A DNA stretch of 64,000 nucleotides from Enorma sp964624825 (GTDB lineage: Bacteria; Actinomycetota; Coriobacteriia; Coriobacteriales; Coriobacteriaceae). The stretch covers positions 40,038 through 104,037 of the forward strand of contig CAZUYD010000004.1 in the NCBI GenBank assembly GCA_964624825.1, read 5' to 3'. The notes under the pieces were generated by a model, which worked only from the letters and a program-made list of their open reading frames with translations, was not told where the DNA came from and searched no databases. Below are positions 51,400-60,687 of the stretch, in pieces. A program made the translations under genes and the position numbers. How positions within the stretch are numbered: the stretch's first letter is position 1; each line of letters begins with the position of its first letter.

Positions 51400-51753
51400 G
51401 AGGGTCACCTCTCTTTTGACGCGGCAAACCTGCACGCCTGCGCCGCCTCGCCTTACGCGCGACGGCAGGCGGATCTGCCACATGCCGCCCTGCGGGACGG
51501 CCTCGTTTCATTCGAGGCTATTGTTCCCGCGAGCCTCTCTCCCTATTCTAAATCTAAGTCTCTATATATGAGATTTTCTATCTGATTTAGACGCAAGTTA
51601 TCCGCTGCGCACCCGCTCTCCAAACTAAGAGCTTCGCACCTGGCATCGCAATGCCTCTGCGGGGTGAGGGAGGCACGGGGCGATGCATGATGACGCCGAT
51701 GCTATACTGAGCATGTCATCACCCATGACGGACACCTCGTCCGAGGAGGATCT
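51400..51753. promoter_or_regulatory. Divergent region between clpB and the esterase genes
   Basis: A 354-base intergenic region. TCTAAATC at 51547-51554 and its complement GATTTAGA at 51584-51591 form a dyad in an AT-rich patch with TATATATGAG, about 150-190 bases upstream of clpB; this may be a heat-shock control site but is not a recognisable CIRCE or HAIR element. The esterase side has GAGGAGG just before ATG 51754. Confidence 0.5.
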
Positions 51754-52593
51754 ATGGCTCGCTTGAGCGTTGATTACTATTCCCCGTCTCTTATGCGCAC
51801 GACCACGCTCGACGTGATCTTGCCCATCGACAACCACGACGAAGCTCTCGGCCTCGATGCGCTGCGCCGCAACGACCCGGCCGCTTGGAACCGCACGCCC
51901 TACATAGCGAGCCGCGCTCCGTTCAAAACGCTGTTTCTGCTTCACGGTATATCGGGCAATCACCGCGATTTCGTCTCGGAGACGCGCATTCGCTCATGGG
52001 CGGAGCGCCGCAACCTCGCCGTGGTGATGCCCTCGGGGTACAACGCGTTCTATCTCGACCAGCCGGATTCTCACAACTACTACGGCCGGTTCGTCGGCCA
52101 AGAGCTCGTCGAGGTCGCGCGGCGCATGTTCCCCCTCTCGTCCCGGCGAGAGGACACGTTCATCGGAGGCATTTCCATGGGTGCCTACGGAGCGCTGCGC
52201 AACGGGTTCAAGTATTGCGAGAACTTCGGGTGCATCGTGGCGCTTTCCTCGGCCATGATCATCGATGGCTTCGACAGCGTCATCTCAGACGACCTCTTCT
52301 TCTTGAGCCGCCCGTTTTTGGAGTCCACCTTCGGAGACCTCAACCATGTTGTCGATAGCGATAAGGACCCGCGGCGCCTTGCGGCCGATGTCGTCTATTG
52401 CGACCGCCCGCGTCCGCGCGTCTTCTTAGCCTGCGGTTCGAGCGACCCGCTTGCGCTGCCAAATCGCATGCTGGCAGATCGTCTGCGCGGCACCGGCATC
52501 GACGTCACCGAGCGCGAGCTTCCCGGCGGACACGACTGGGACTTCTGGAACGCGGCGCTGCCCCAAGCGCTCGACTGGCTGCCGCTTTCGTAA
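51754..52593 (+). CDS. Alpha/beta-hydrolase esterase (EstA/FrmB-like)
   Basis: A 279-residue serine esterase of the putative-esterase (esterase D-like) family. The oxyanion region is FLLHGISGNHRD, the nucleophile Ser 141 is in GGISMGAYGA, and the catalytic His is in LPGGHDWDFW. No signal peptide, so cytoplasmic. It has an insert of about 20 residues after residue 25 compared with its neighbour. GAGGAGG precedes the ATG. The next gene is a paralogue with the same layout; substrates could be acylated sugars or xenobiotic esters. Confidence 0.9.
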   Translation: MARLSVDYYSPSLMRTTTLDVILPIDNHDEALGLDALRRNDPAAWNRTPYIASRAPFKTLFLLHGISGNHRDFVSETRIRSWAERRNLAVVMPSGYNAFYLDQPDSHNYYGRFVGQELVEVARRMFPLSSRREDTFIGGISMGAYGALRNGFKYCENFGCIVALSSAMIIDGFDSVISDDLFFLSRPFLESTFGDLNHVVDSDKDPRRLAADVVYCDRPRPRVFLACGSSDPLALPNRMLADRLRGTGIDVTERELPGGHDWDFWNAALPQALDWLPLS

Positions 52594-52749
52594 GGTCACC
52601 CGTTCTCACGGGTCGCGCCTGCGCCCGCAGCGCAGATGGAACAGCCCGGGTCAACGACGCGAGGCGCTCAGCACCCCCAGGCGAAGCGGAACACCCGCTC
52701 TTAATGCCCGCTTAACGCCCGCTTTTTATCACATTGAAGGGAGCATCGG

Positions 52750-53646
52750 ATGGCACTCCTTCGCGCCGACTTCTACTCCTCATACCTCAAGCGCAATGTG
52801 GTGCTCACAGCAGTGATACCGGTCGACAAGATGGACGGCGAGAAGCGCGCCAAGAAGCGCCGCGGGCCGTATCGCACGGTTTATCTGCTTCACGGGCTCT
52901 TCGGCCAAGATGTCGACTGGATCGATAAGACCCATGTGGTCGAAACGGCCGAGGCGCGCGATATCGCCCTCATCATGCCGTCGGGCGCAGACGGACTCTA
53001 CCTCAACAAGCCCGAGATCAACGAGTGGCACGGCAAATTCATTAGCGAAGAGCTCATCGAGGTTACGCGCCACCTCTTCCCCCTGTCGTCGAAACGCGAC
53101 GACACCGCGCTGGCAGGCATCTCCATCGGCGCATACACGGCGGTCATCAACGGGCTTTTGCGCCCCGACCGTTTCGGGAGCATCATCGCGCTCTCCGGCA
53201 CATTCATGCGCGACCGCATCCTCGATGCCGTGGACTCGCACTCGCCGCGCAAGCGCCGGTATTACGAGCGCTTTTTCGGCGACCTCGACACGGTCATCGG
53301 GTCTGAGAAAGACTACGTGACGCTCGTCGAGCGGTTCAAGGACGATCCCGAGCTGCCCAAGCCGCGCTTCTATGTGGCCTGCGGCGAAAGCGACAACCTG
53401 TGCCCCAACAACCGCGAGTTCGCCCAGCTCCTGCGCAACAACGATTTCGATGTAACCTATTGGGAGCCCGAGATCGGCGGGCACGAATGGCCGTTCTGGA
53501 ACGCGTGGATCGACTGCGCGCTCGACTGGTATGCACCGGGCGAGATGCACCCCACCACCGCGGGCGGCGACTACACCGCGCTCACCAGCCTCCGCGCCCC
53601 CGATGCGCCGATCCCTATGACCGGCGACGACCCCGACACCGTGTAG
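52750..53646 (+). CDS. Alpha/beta-hydrolase esterase, paralogue of the preceding gene
   Basis: A 298-residue esterase with the same motifs: YLLHGLFGQDVDW, nucleophile Ser 125 in AGISIGAYTA, and IGGHEWPFWN with the catalytic His. It shares the start LRADFYSSYLKRNVVLTAVIP with the preceding gene's VDYYSPSLMRTTTLDVILP, indicating tandem duplication followed by divergence. A 40-residue tail rich in Thr/Asp/Pro is extra. AAGGGAG lies before the ATG. The 156 bases between the two genes show no separate promoter that I can defend. Confidence 0.9.
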   Translation: MALLRADFYSSYLKRNVVLTAVIPVDKMDGEKRAKKRRGPYRTVYLLHGLFGQDVDWIDKTHVVETAEARDIALIMPSGADGLYLNKPEINEWHGKFISEELIEVTRHLFPLSSKRDDTALAGISIGAYTAVINGLLRPDRFGSIIALSGTFMRDRILDAVDSHSPRKRRYYERFFGDLDTVIGSEKDYVTLVERFKDDPELPKPRFYVACGESDNLCPNNREFAQLLRNNDFDVTYWEPEIGGHEWPFWNAWIDCALDWYAPGEMHPTTAGGDYTALTSLRAPDAPIPMTGDDPDTV

Positions 53647-53724
53647 CTGCGAGTTCTCGAGTGCCCGTAATTGCCGCCGCCTCATCTTTCGCAACCACGG
53701 CCGCGGCGCGCATGAGTTCTGAAG

Positions 53725-53774
53725 CGCCTTTTAGCTGGAAAGGGGGCTCTCAGGCACCCTTCGGCTAAAAGGCG
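53725..53774. terminator. Long hairpin between convergent esterase and ABC exporter genes
   Basis: CGCCTTTTAGC at 53725-53735 pairs perfectly with GCTAAAAGGCG at 53764-53774, with a further AAGGG/CCCTT stem inside. The TTTT/AAAA blocks lie inside the stem, so it can work on both strands as a bidirectional terminator. Confidence 0.7.
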
Positions 53775-53844
53775 TCTTAGCGCCTTGATGGAGCCTCAGC
53801 CCGCCCGCCAGATGCGCCCAGCCGCCCGAGGGCGCGCAGCCCCG

Positions 53845-55701
53845 CTATGAGAACTGCGCGTTGTACAGATCTGCGTACGCGCCGCCTGCGGCGAGCAGCT
53901 GCTCATGCGTGCCCTGCTCAATAATGGTGCCATGGTCCATCACCAAGATGAGGTCTGAATCCACGATGGTCGAAAGCCGGTGCGCGATGACAAAGCTCGT
54001 CCGACCCTGCGTGAGCGCTTCCATCGCTTGAACGATCGCTCGCTCGGTACGCGTGTCCACGCTCGATGTCGCCTCGTCCAAAATCAAGATGGCCGGGTTC
54101 GCCAGCAAGGCGCGCGCAATGGTCAGCAGTTGGCGCTGCCCCTGGCTGATGCTTTCTGCATCGTTGGCGAGCTGCGTGTCGTATCCGTGGGGCATGGTGC
54201 GCACGAAGAAATCCACCTGCGCGGTTTTTGCCGCCTGGACAATCTCCTCGCGGGTCGCATCCGGCCTGCCATAGGCGATGTTCTCGGCAATCGTGCCTTC
54301 GCGCAACCAGGTATCCTGCAGCACCATGCCAAAGTTTTGCCGCAGGTCGGCGGCGATCATGGTACGGGTGTCCACACCGTCGAGCGTAATGCGCCCGCCG
54401 TCGATCTCGTAGAAGCGCATGAGCAGGTTGATGAGCGTGGTCTTGCCGGCGCCGGTCGCGCCCACGATGGCCACTTTCTGCCCCGGTTCTGTCACAAAGC
54501 TCACGTCATGCATGAGCGGACGAGCGGGGTCGTACCCAAAGCGCGCGTGCTCGAAGGCGATCCGCCCCTGAACCGGTTGCGGCACCGCAGCGGGCTCGGC
54601 CGGGTCGGGCGCGACCTCATCCTCATCGAGAATATCGTACACGCGCTCGACCGCCGCAAGCGCGCTCTGCAGTTCGTTCATGGTGAGCGAAAACTGCGTG
54701 AGCGGCTCGGAGGCGGTGTTCACGTATTGGAAAAACGCCTGCAAGCGACCGATGGTAAGCTGCCCTTGGATGAGAAATCCGCAGCCCAGAAGCGCCATGA
54801 TCACCTGCGAGAGTCGCACCAGGAAGCGCACCATAGGCGCAACCACGTTCGTCATGAAGTCGGTTTGGCGCATCACGTCTGCAAGCGCCTGCGTCGCCTC
54901 GTGGATGCGCGCCGAGCTCACCTGCTCGCGATTGAACGCCTTGATGACGATGCGCCCCGAATACGACTCTTCCACATGCCCGGTGAGGATGCCGACCGCG
55001 CGCTGCTGCTCGGCTGCAAGCACCAGCGTCCGCTTGGAAACCGCGCGCGTCATGAGCATCGCGCCGAGGGCAAAGACCAGAAACACGCCGGTGAGCACCA
55101 TGTTGTAGCGCAGCATCATGATGATGGCGCCCACGACCGACCCCACCGAGACCATCATGGAGAGCAATCCGCGCTGCATGACCTCGGAAACCTTGTCCAG
55201 GTCGTTCGTCGCGCGGCTCATGATGTCGCCCGGCTTGTTTGCGTCGAAGTATTTCAGCGGCAGCACGTTCAGCTTCTCGGCAAGCTGCTTGCGAAGCGTC
55301 AAGTTAAGGCGCTCGGCGAAGCTCGCCATCGTGAAGCTCTGAATAGTGTAAAACGCCCAAGCTGTCGTCCATATGAGCAGGTAGATGAGAATATCACGGC
55401 CGCCGGTATTCCAGCCCACGGTGAACGGCTCGCCCGCCGCGAAGGCCGTCTGGATGTTTTGCCACAGCAAATCGATGATGTGCGCGCTATAAGCCGGTGC
55501 GGCGATTTGCGCCACGGTATAGCAGATGACGCAGATAACGACCACGGCGAAGCGCCAATGCTCTCGCTTCGACGTGCCCCAGAGGCGCTTCACCACGCCG
55601 AGGGCGTCGCGCGGAACCTCGAGCTCCTGCTCTTCGATGGACTCGGACGACTGCTCGGCTACGGCCTCATCGCGTGCGGTTTTGATTTTCTCCTCCGCCA
55701 T
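53845..55701 (-). CDS. ABC exporter half-transporter (membrane plus ATPase domains)
   Basis: A 618-residue half-transporter. A charged N-terminal ~40 residues precede six helices (~50-330), then an ATPase with Walker A GATGAGKTT, signature SISQGQRQLLTIARAL and Walker B ILILDEATSSVD. It starts two bases after the end of the partner gene, so both are translated together and form a heterodimer of the YheI/YheH or LmrCD kind. Such pairs export drugs or peptides; the true substrate is unknown. Confidence 0.93.
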   Translation of the reverse strand: MAEEKIKTARDEAVAEQSSESIEEQELEVPRDALGVVKRLWGTSKREHWRFAVVVICVICYTVAQIAAPAYSAHIIDLLWQNIQTAFAAGEPFTVGWNTGGRDILIYLLIWTTAWAFYTIQSFTMASFAERLNLTLRKQLAEKLNVLPLKYFDANKPGDIMSRATNDLDKVSEVMQRGLLSMMVSVGSVVGAIIMMLRYNMVLTGVFLVFALGAMLMTRAVSKRTLVLAAEQQRAVGILTGHVEESYSGRIVIKAFNREQVSSARIHEATQALADVMRQTDFMTNVVAPMVRFLVRLSQVIMALLGCGFLIQGQLTIGRLQAFFQYVNTASEPLTQFSLTMNELQSALAAVERVYDILDEDEVAPDPAEPAAVPQPVQGRIAFEHARFGYDPARPLMHDVSFVTEPGQKVAIVGATGAGKTTLINLLMRFYEIDGGRITLDGVDTRTMIAADLRQNFGMVLQDTWLREGTIAENIAYGRPDATREEIVQAAKTAQVDFFVRTMPHGYDTQLANDAESISQGQRQLLTIARALLANPAILILDEATSSVDTRTERAIVQAMEALTQGRTSFVIAHRLSTIVDSDLILVMDHGTIIEQGTHEQLLAAGGAYADLYNAQFS

Positions 55702-55703
55702 GG

Positions 55704-57800
55704 TTATTCGCCTCCTTTCGCGTCGTGCGTGTCTGTGGGAGCGCTCTCCGTGCCCGAGCTACCGCTCTCATCCGCCGCCGTACGTGTCACGCCATCTGTG
55801 GGCTGCAGCACATCAATGCGGTGTTGTTCAGCAGCGGGAAGCACCGTGCATGTCACACCATCTGCGGGCCGCAGCGCATCTGCTGTCTTGTCTGGCGCTG
55901 CAGACGCCGGCTCCCCTGCGGGCTGCGCCGTATCCGCAGCTACGGCGTTTTCGCCCGAATCATCGCCCATAAGCTCTGCAAGCTCTTCTTGACGCAGCTG
56001 CGAGCGAGCGATCTCCTGGTAGGCTGTGCAGCTCCGCATGAGCTCGCGGTGCGTGCCAAGCCCTTGGATGCAGCCATCCTTGAGCACGATGATCTGGTCG
56101 GCCGAAAGAATCGTGTTGATGCGCTGGGCAATGATGAGCACCGCCGCATCGGCGACCTCGGTCGCAAGCGCGCGACGAAGCGCCGCGTCGGTCTTGAAAT
56201 CGAGCGCCGAGAACGAGTCGTCGAAGATATACAGATCTGCAGGACGCACCAGGGCGCGCGCGATCGACAGGCGCTGGCGCTGACCGCCCGAGAAGTTCGT
56301 GCCCCCCTGCGCCACGCGGCTCGAAAGGCCGTCGGGCAGCTCGCGTACAAAGCCGGCCTGCGCCACATCGAGCGCATGCCAAAGCTCGTCGTCGGTGGCA
56401 TCGGGCTTGCCATCGCGCAGGTTCTCGGCGATGGTACCGCTGAACAGCCACGCCTTTTGCGGCACATAGGCAATGTGCTCACGCAGCTCGTGCTGGGTGC
56501 AGGCGCGCACATCGGTGCCGCAGACCTCAAGCAGGCCATCCGTCACGTCGTGCAGCCGAAGCATGAGCTTCGCGATGGTTGACTTGCCCGAACCCGTCTG
56601 GCCTATGATGGCTGTGGTGGTGCCCCGACGGCACGCGAAGTTCAGATGATGCAGCGTGTCCTCACTCGCATCGGCAAAACGAAACGAAACGTTGCAGAAG
56701 TGCGCCACGACGTTTCCAAGAGAGACGGCACCGGCACCGGTATCCTTGCCGAGAGAGCCCCCGCACGCAGCGACTCCGGCAGCAACAGCGCTCCCGCGCA
56801 CAGCTCCCCCTGACATGCCCTGCACCAAGGCAACCGGCTCAGCAGCGTCGGAGATCGATGGCGTGCACTCAATGACCTCGCGGCAGCGTTCCAGGCACAC
56901 AAAGGCGCGCGGCAGCATGAGCACGCAAATCTGCGCCATCATGATGAAGAACAAGATGAGCATCGCATATTCGATGCATGCCGAGATCGACGCGATCTGC
57001 ATGGCGTGCGCGCCCACACGGTTGCCACCAAGCCACAAAATGGCAACCTCGGCGATGTTCATGATGAAGAACGCCGAACAGTCGAGCGTGGCGAAGATCC
57101 AGTTCACCCTGATCGCGCTGCTCGCATATGCCGAGAACGCATCATCGAGGCTTTCTCGCTCAACTGCCTCCTTGCCGAAGGCGCGAATCACGCGCACGCC
57201 GGTAATGCTCTCGCGCAGGCGCACGTTCATGCGGTCGATAAACCGCTGCAAGCGCTTGAAGATGCCCGCAGCCCTCTTCACGCTCAAAACCGCGATCATG
57301 GCGACCACCGCGATACACCCGGCAAGCATCATGCCCATCTGCGCGTCGATGCTCGCAGCGAGGGCGATGCCGATGATCGCGGCAAACGGCACCGGCAAGA
57401 TCATCTGGATGCTCATCGAGATCGCCGTCTGGATCACGTTGACGTCACCCAAGGTGCGAGTGATCATCGAACCCGTGCCGAACTGCTCAAAATCGCCCCC
57501 CGAGAACGAGAGCGACGAGTCATAGACCGCGTTGCGAATGTCGCGCCCCACCTTGGTGGCAAGGTCTGCGCACAGATAATTGCACACGAACGCGCCCGCA
57601 CCCGAAACGATTGCGGCACAAAGCATGAACATCCCCTGGCGCACGAGATAGTCAAAATCGCCCGACGACACGCCGATATTGATCATGTTCGCCAGAATCG
57701 TCGGTACCAGCAGAACCCCGACGAGATTCAGCGCAAGCGCAGAAAACACGCCGGCAGTTTGCAGACGATACGGCTTGAGAAAGCGCAGCAGCATTCTCAT
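55704..57800 (-). CDS. ABC exporter half-transporter, partner subunit
   Basis: A 698-residue half-transporter with six helices (~15-305), an Ala/Gly-rich insert at about 325-365, an ATPase with Walker A GQTGSGKST, signature FSGGQRQRLSIARAL and Walker B YIFDDSFSALD, and a Pro/Ala/Asp-rich tail of about 90 residues. The Walker B is followed by Ser and not the catalytic Glu (FDDSFS), so this site is probably degenerate, while the partner has the normal DEATSS; this asymmetry is typical of heterodimeric exporters. Confidence 0.93.
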   Translation of the reverse strand: MRMLLRFLKPYRLQTAGVFSALALNLVGVLLVPTILANMINIGVSSGDFDYLVRQGMFMLCAAIVSGAGAFVCNYLCADLATKVGRDIRNAVYDSSLSFSGGDFEQFGTGSMITRTLGDVNVIQTAISMSIQMILPVPFAAIIGIALAASIDAQMGMMLAGCIAVVAMIAVLSVKRAAGIFKRLQRFIDRMNVRLRESITGVRVIRAFGKEAVERESLDDAFSAYASSAIRVNWIFATLDCSAFFIMNIAEVAILWLGGNRVGAHAMQIASISACIEYAMLILFFIMMAQICVLMLPRAFVCLERCREVIECTPSISDAAEPVALVQGMSGGAVRGSAVAAGVAACGGSLGKDTGAGAVSLGNVVAHFCNVSFRFADASEDTLHHLNFACRRGTTTAIIGQTGSGKSTIAKLMLRLHDVTDGLLEVCGTDVRACTQHELREHIAYVPQKAWLFSGTIAENLRDGKPDATDDELWHALDVAQAGFVRELPDGLSSRVAQGGTNFSGGQRQRLSIARALVRPADLYIFDDSFSALDFKTDAALRRALATEVADAAVLIIAQRINTILSADQIIVLKDGCIQGLGTHRELMRSCTAYQEIARSQLRQEELAELMGDDSGENAVAADTAQPAGEPASAAPDKTADALRPADGVTCTVLPAAEQHRIDVLQPTDGVTRTAADESGSSGTESAPTDTHDAKGGE

Positions 57801-58565
57801 AGCGCAGGCACCCCTTTTGCGTACGCGCGGTTCCTAATGAGTCGGGTCGGACGAATGTCGAAGCGGTTCCAGGCACTTGAAACATATAGGTAAAGCCCCC
57901 GATGCAATCGACCGATCCCCCATGCCTGCACCGCGAGCCCGCGCTCCATGCTATCAGGTATATATAAAGTTGCAACAGGCAAGGTTATACATACTGTCGG
58001 CCAGCAAGATTGTGCATATCCTGTGTAGCACGCGCTCGCTTCTGATGACGCGCGGCGGTTTGCCATGCGCCTCAACGGCGCAGATGCGACTTCATTTGCC
58101 AACACGACTTGCTCGTTGCGGCAGAAGGACGAACGGGCGCCTATTCAAAACGAGAGCCCCTGCATGCAAAAACACTGCGTGAGAGACACAGCATAGCCTG
58201 GCGGCATGTTTCATGGGGCAGTTGTAACCACTTTTCAAGTTTGGCGACACTTTATGCGGTTTGGCTGAGTATGCCAAGCATCGACGCTAAAGAAATCGCA
58301 GGTACAGGCCTTGCAGCTTTTCTGTCTACTTCCAAGAAGCCTAAAATGTGTCGCCAAACTTGAAAAGTGGTCGCATGAAACGCATGAAACGCGACAGCAA
58401 ACGATATCGAAGAGCTGCGAACCCCGCTTTGACCGGCACCCCCAGCGTGCACATCAATGCGCACGCAGAAAACCGCCGGCGCCAGGGGGATGCGCCGACG
58501 GCTTTTTAGAAAACAGCGTGCCGCGCCCTGCTAATGAACACGCCGCAACTATGCAATACTGCGGG
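57801..58565. other. Long intergenic region containing a MITE-like inverted repeat
   Basis: No supported gene in 765 bases. The part near 57900-58060 is moderately AT-rich and must hold the ABC exporter promoter (TATATATAAAG at about 57959-57969). The right half contains the inverted-repeat element at 58208-58381. Remaining frames are short and lack ribosome-binding sites. Confidence 0.5.
58208..58381. mobile_element. MITE-like element with 23-bp perfect terminal inverted repeats
   Basis: A 23-base sequence at 58228-58250 (core ACTTTTCAAGTTTGGCGACAC) is repeated in inverse at 58348-58370 without a mismatch, and an outer GTTTCATG/CATGAAAC pair lies at 58208-58215 and 58374-58381. The total is about 174 bases with a non-coding interior. 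The ends (TGTCGCCAAACTTGAAAAG) recall terminal repeats of IS21-type elements, but this is from memory. A non-autonomous derivative is likely. Confidence 0.7.
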
Positions 58566-58871
58566 CTACAAACTCCAGCCTTCCTGAATCGAGCTATAGA
58601 ATGTGGCTCCGGGGAAGATATCGTGGATGCTCTTGCCATCACGCCACGGCAGCTCAACCAGCTCAGGCATCGTGGGGACAAGTTCGGAGCAATCGGTAAA
58701 CCGGCCTTTCTCGTTCAGGTTGGAGCAATCTTGCACGCGCCAGTACCCGTCGGTGTGCGTAATGTAGTATTGGTCGTCATCAACATCCATGAACACGCGA
58801 GTCTTGGAGCGCAGGTACCCCAAAAATCCTTCGAAGTCGAAGTCGAGAGCCTCCTCGGATTTGAGCCCCAT
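58566..58871 (-). CDS. Hypothetical 101-residue protein
   Basis: A soluble, acidic protein with mixed secondary structure (FDFEGFLGYLRSKTRVFMD, then YYITHTDGYWRVQDCSNLN and ELVELPWRDGKSIHDIFPG). No family is recognised. ATG 58871 is strongly supported by AAGGAGG 5 bases upstream. It stands alone between the MITE-like element and a decayed stretch; size and acidic nature would fit an immunity or antitoxin protein, but no partner gene is seen. Confidence 0.7.
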   Translation of the reverse strand: MGLKSEEALDFDFEGFLGYLRSKTRVFMDVDDDQYYITHTDGYWRVQDCSNLNEKGRFTDCSELVPTMPELVELPWRDGKSIHDIFPGATFYSSIQEGWSL

Positions 58872-59256
58872 GATGTCCTCCTTGCTACGGGCGCCGCGCG
58901 GCACCAGGCCGATAAACCACTATTTCAAGTAAACCCATCGTAAAGAGATTCCATACACTCAATTTGGTAGGCGGTGCTGCCTACTTCGTAGACGGGAGAA
59001 ATCGTGTTCAGCATGCGCAACGAGGAGCTTCGCAGCGGGCAAACCCACCTTTGACCTCGACTCCATCGGGATACTCGGCAGGTTCATCGACTCAATGCGC
59101 TATCAAACATCTTGTGCACATTGGAGCAACCGTCCTATCGCCGCAGACGTGCCCCCGCCCTGGTAACGCGCGTCGGGCACATGGGGTAGGCGGCATCTGC
59201 CACGTGCGAAATCGCCATCTTTGCGTTGTTTGGAAGCGAGTTCGGGGGTTCGCCTG
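58872..59256. other. Intergenic stretch, no clear gene
   Basis: 385 bases without a supported gene. A plus-strand segment near 59040-59110 (FDLDSIGILGRFIDSMRYQ) reads protein-like but is short and lacks a start site; it may be a remnant. No repeats or hairpins stand out. Confidence 0.4.
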
Positions 59257-60360
59257 CTACCAGATGCCGAGCACGCGCTGCATGGCCAAACTCACGCACG
59301 CGATGGCAACCCAGCATGCAAAACCCAAGAAGATGGGCTTCCCGCCGGTTCTCACAAGCTTCACGATGTTGGTATTGAAGCCAATCGCGGCCATAGCCAT
59401 CACGATGAAGAACTTGCTGAGCTCTTTGATGGGCGCCGTCACCGTGCTCGGCAGGGCAAACACCGTCGTGATGACGCTTGCCAGCACAAAGAAAACGATG
59501 AACAGGGGAAAGGCGCGGCGCAGGCTAAACGCGCTCCCTTCACCCGCGGCGCCTTCGCTCATACCGTTCCTATTTGCTGCGTTCTCGCCCGAGGCGTTTT
59601 CCGCGCCGCCTCCCTGGGCACGGCGCGCACGCCGTACCTGCCAAAACGCCAAGACAAGCGTGATGGGGATAATGGCGAGCGTGCGCGTGAGCTTCACGAT
59701 GGTGGCGCTATCGAGCGTGTTCGCACCGGGATGCATACCGTCCCACGCCGACGCTGCCGCCGTGACCGACGAGGTGTCGTTCACCGCGGTGCCCGCGAAG
59801 AGGCCGAATCCCTCGTTCGTCAGGCCGAGCAGGCCTCCCAGCGTGGGAAACACCACCGCCGCGATGACGTTGAAGAGGAAGATGACGCTGATGGCCTGGG
59901 CGATTTCTTCGTCATCGGCGTTGATCACGGGCGCCGTCGCCGCGATGGCCGAGCCTCCGCAAATCGACGAGCCCACACCGATTAGCGTGGAGATCTTGCC
60001 CGGAATATTGAGCGCGCGACTGAGCAGAAACGCCACGATGAGCGACGTGGCGATGGTGCTCAAGATGATAGGCAACGAGGTGGTCCCCACCTGAGCGATC
60101 TGGGACAGGTTCAAGCCAAATCCCAGCAGGACAACCGCATACTGCAGCACATTTTTCGAGGTGAACTTCACGCCGTCCTTCAGCACGTCCCTACGCTTGC
60201 TAGGTACAACGGGGGCGAGCACCATGCCGATCAAAATCGCAAACACCGGGCCACCGATAACCTCGAGCTGCTTGCCAAGCAACCAGGCAGGCAGCGCAAT
60301 AGCCAAGCACAACAGCACGCCTTTCCAGCGTACGGCGCAAATATCAAGCAGCGATTGCAT
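59257..60360 (-). CDS. YeiH/UPF0324-family membrane transporter
   Basis: A 367-residue membrane protein with about ten helices. IGVGSSICGGSAIAATAPVI, FAGTAVNDTSSVTAAA and the late helix KFFIVMAMAAIGFNTN are family hallmarks. Members are annotated as putative sulfate or sulfonate exporters, with limited evidence. A cytoplasmic loop of about 35 residues (AQGGGAENASGENAANRNG) is longer than usual. AAGGAGG lies before the ATG. In many genomes a LysR gene is adjacent; none is here. Confidence 0.9.
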   Translation of the reverse strand: MQSLLDICAVRWKGVLLCLAIALPAWLLGKQLEVIGGPVFAILIGMVLAPVVPSKRRDVLKDGVKFTSKNVLQYAVVLLGFGLNLSQIAQVGTTSLPIILSTIATSLIVAFLLSRALNIPGKISTLIGVGSSICGGSAIAATAPVINADDEEIAQAISVIFLFNVIAAVVFPTLGGLLGLTNEGFGLFAGTAVNDTSSVTAAASAWDGMHPGANTLDSATIVKLTRTLAIIPITLVLAFWQVRRARRAQGGGAENASGENAANRNGMSEGAAGEGSAFSLRRAFPLFIVFFVLASVITTVFALPSTVTAPIKELSKFFIVMAMAAIGFNTNIVKLVRTGGKPIFLGFACWVAIACVSLAMQRVLGIW

Positions 60361-60571
60361 CGACGGCCTCCTTTGGCAGCAGCGGTTTATTCGCGAACAT
60401 ACTATTGCTCTACCAGATAAATAAATATATCGGTTTTTTCATACACATATAAGAATATGTAATGCCGCAAGCTGACCGAGGTGCCTCATGCTCGGCTATC
60501 GAGCCCATACGTTCCTTGCGGTGTACCGGCTGTAAAGCTTCACGAAGGCGGGCGTGCAAGGCGGCCGTGCG

Positions 60572-60673
60572 CTTTCATAGGACAGCAAAGCAGCCTCTGC
60601 GCTGACCGCCTTCCTGATGGCTACGAGGCTCCCTCATCTTTCATGTGGTAGCGGAACAGCCTCTACGCTGGCC
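60572..60673. repeat. Paired direct repeat, 36 bp with 30-bp insert
   Basis: Copies at 60572-60607 and 60638-60673 (period 66) share CTTTCAT at the left end and CAGCCTCT plus CGCTG further right. They agree at 27 of 36 positions; eight of nine differences are transitions and one is a transversion. The copies remain alignable for two or three bases past the 36. Confidence 0.75.
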
Positions 60674-60687
60674 GCTATCGCGCACTT

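Noticed and set aside
51547..51591. A CIRCE or HAIR heat-shock operator upstream of clpB
   Set aside because: The dyad TCTAAATC/GATTTAGA does not match either consensus; listed only as an unassigned dyad.
53980..55992. A 670-residue plus-strand frame opposite the ABC exporter genes
   Set aside because: Low-complexity Arg/His-rich shadow of two well-supported genes and crossing their border.
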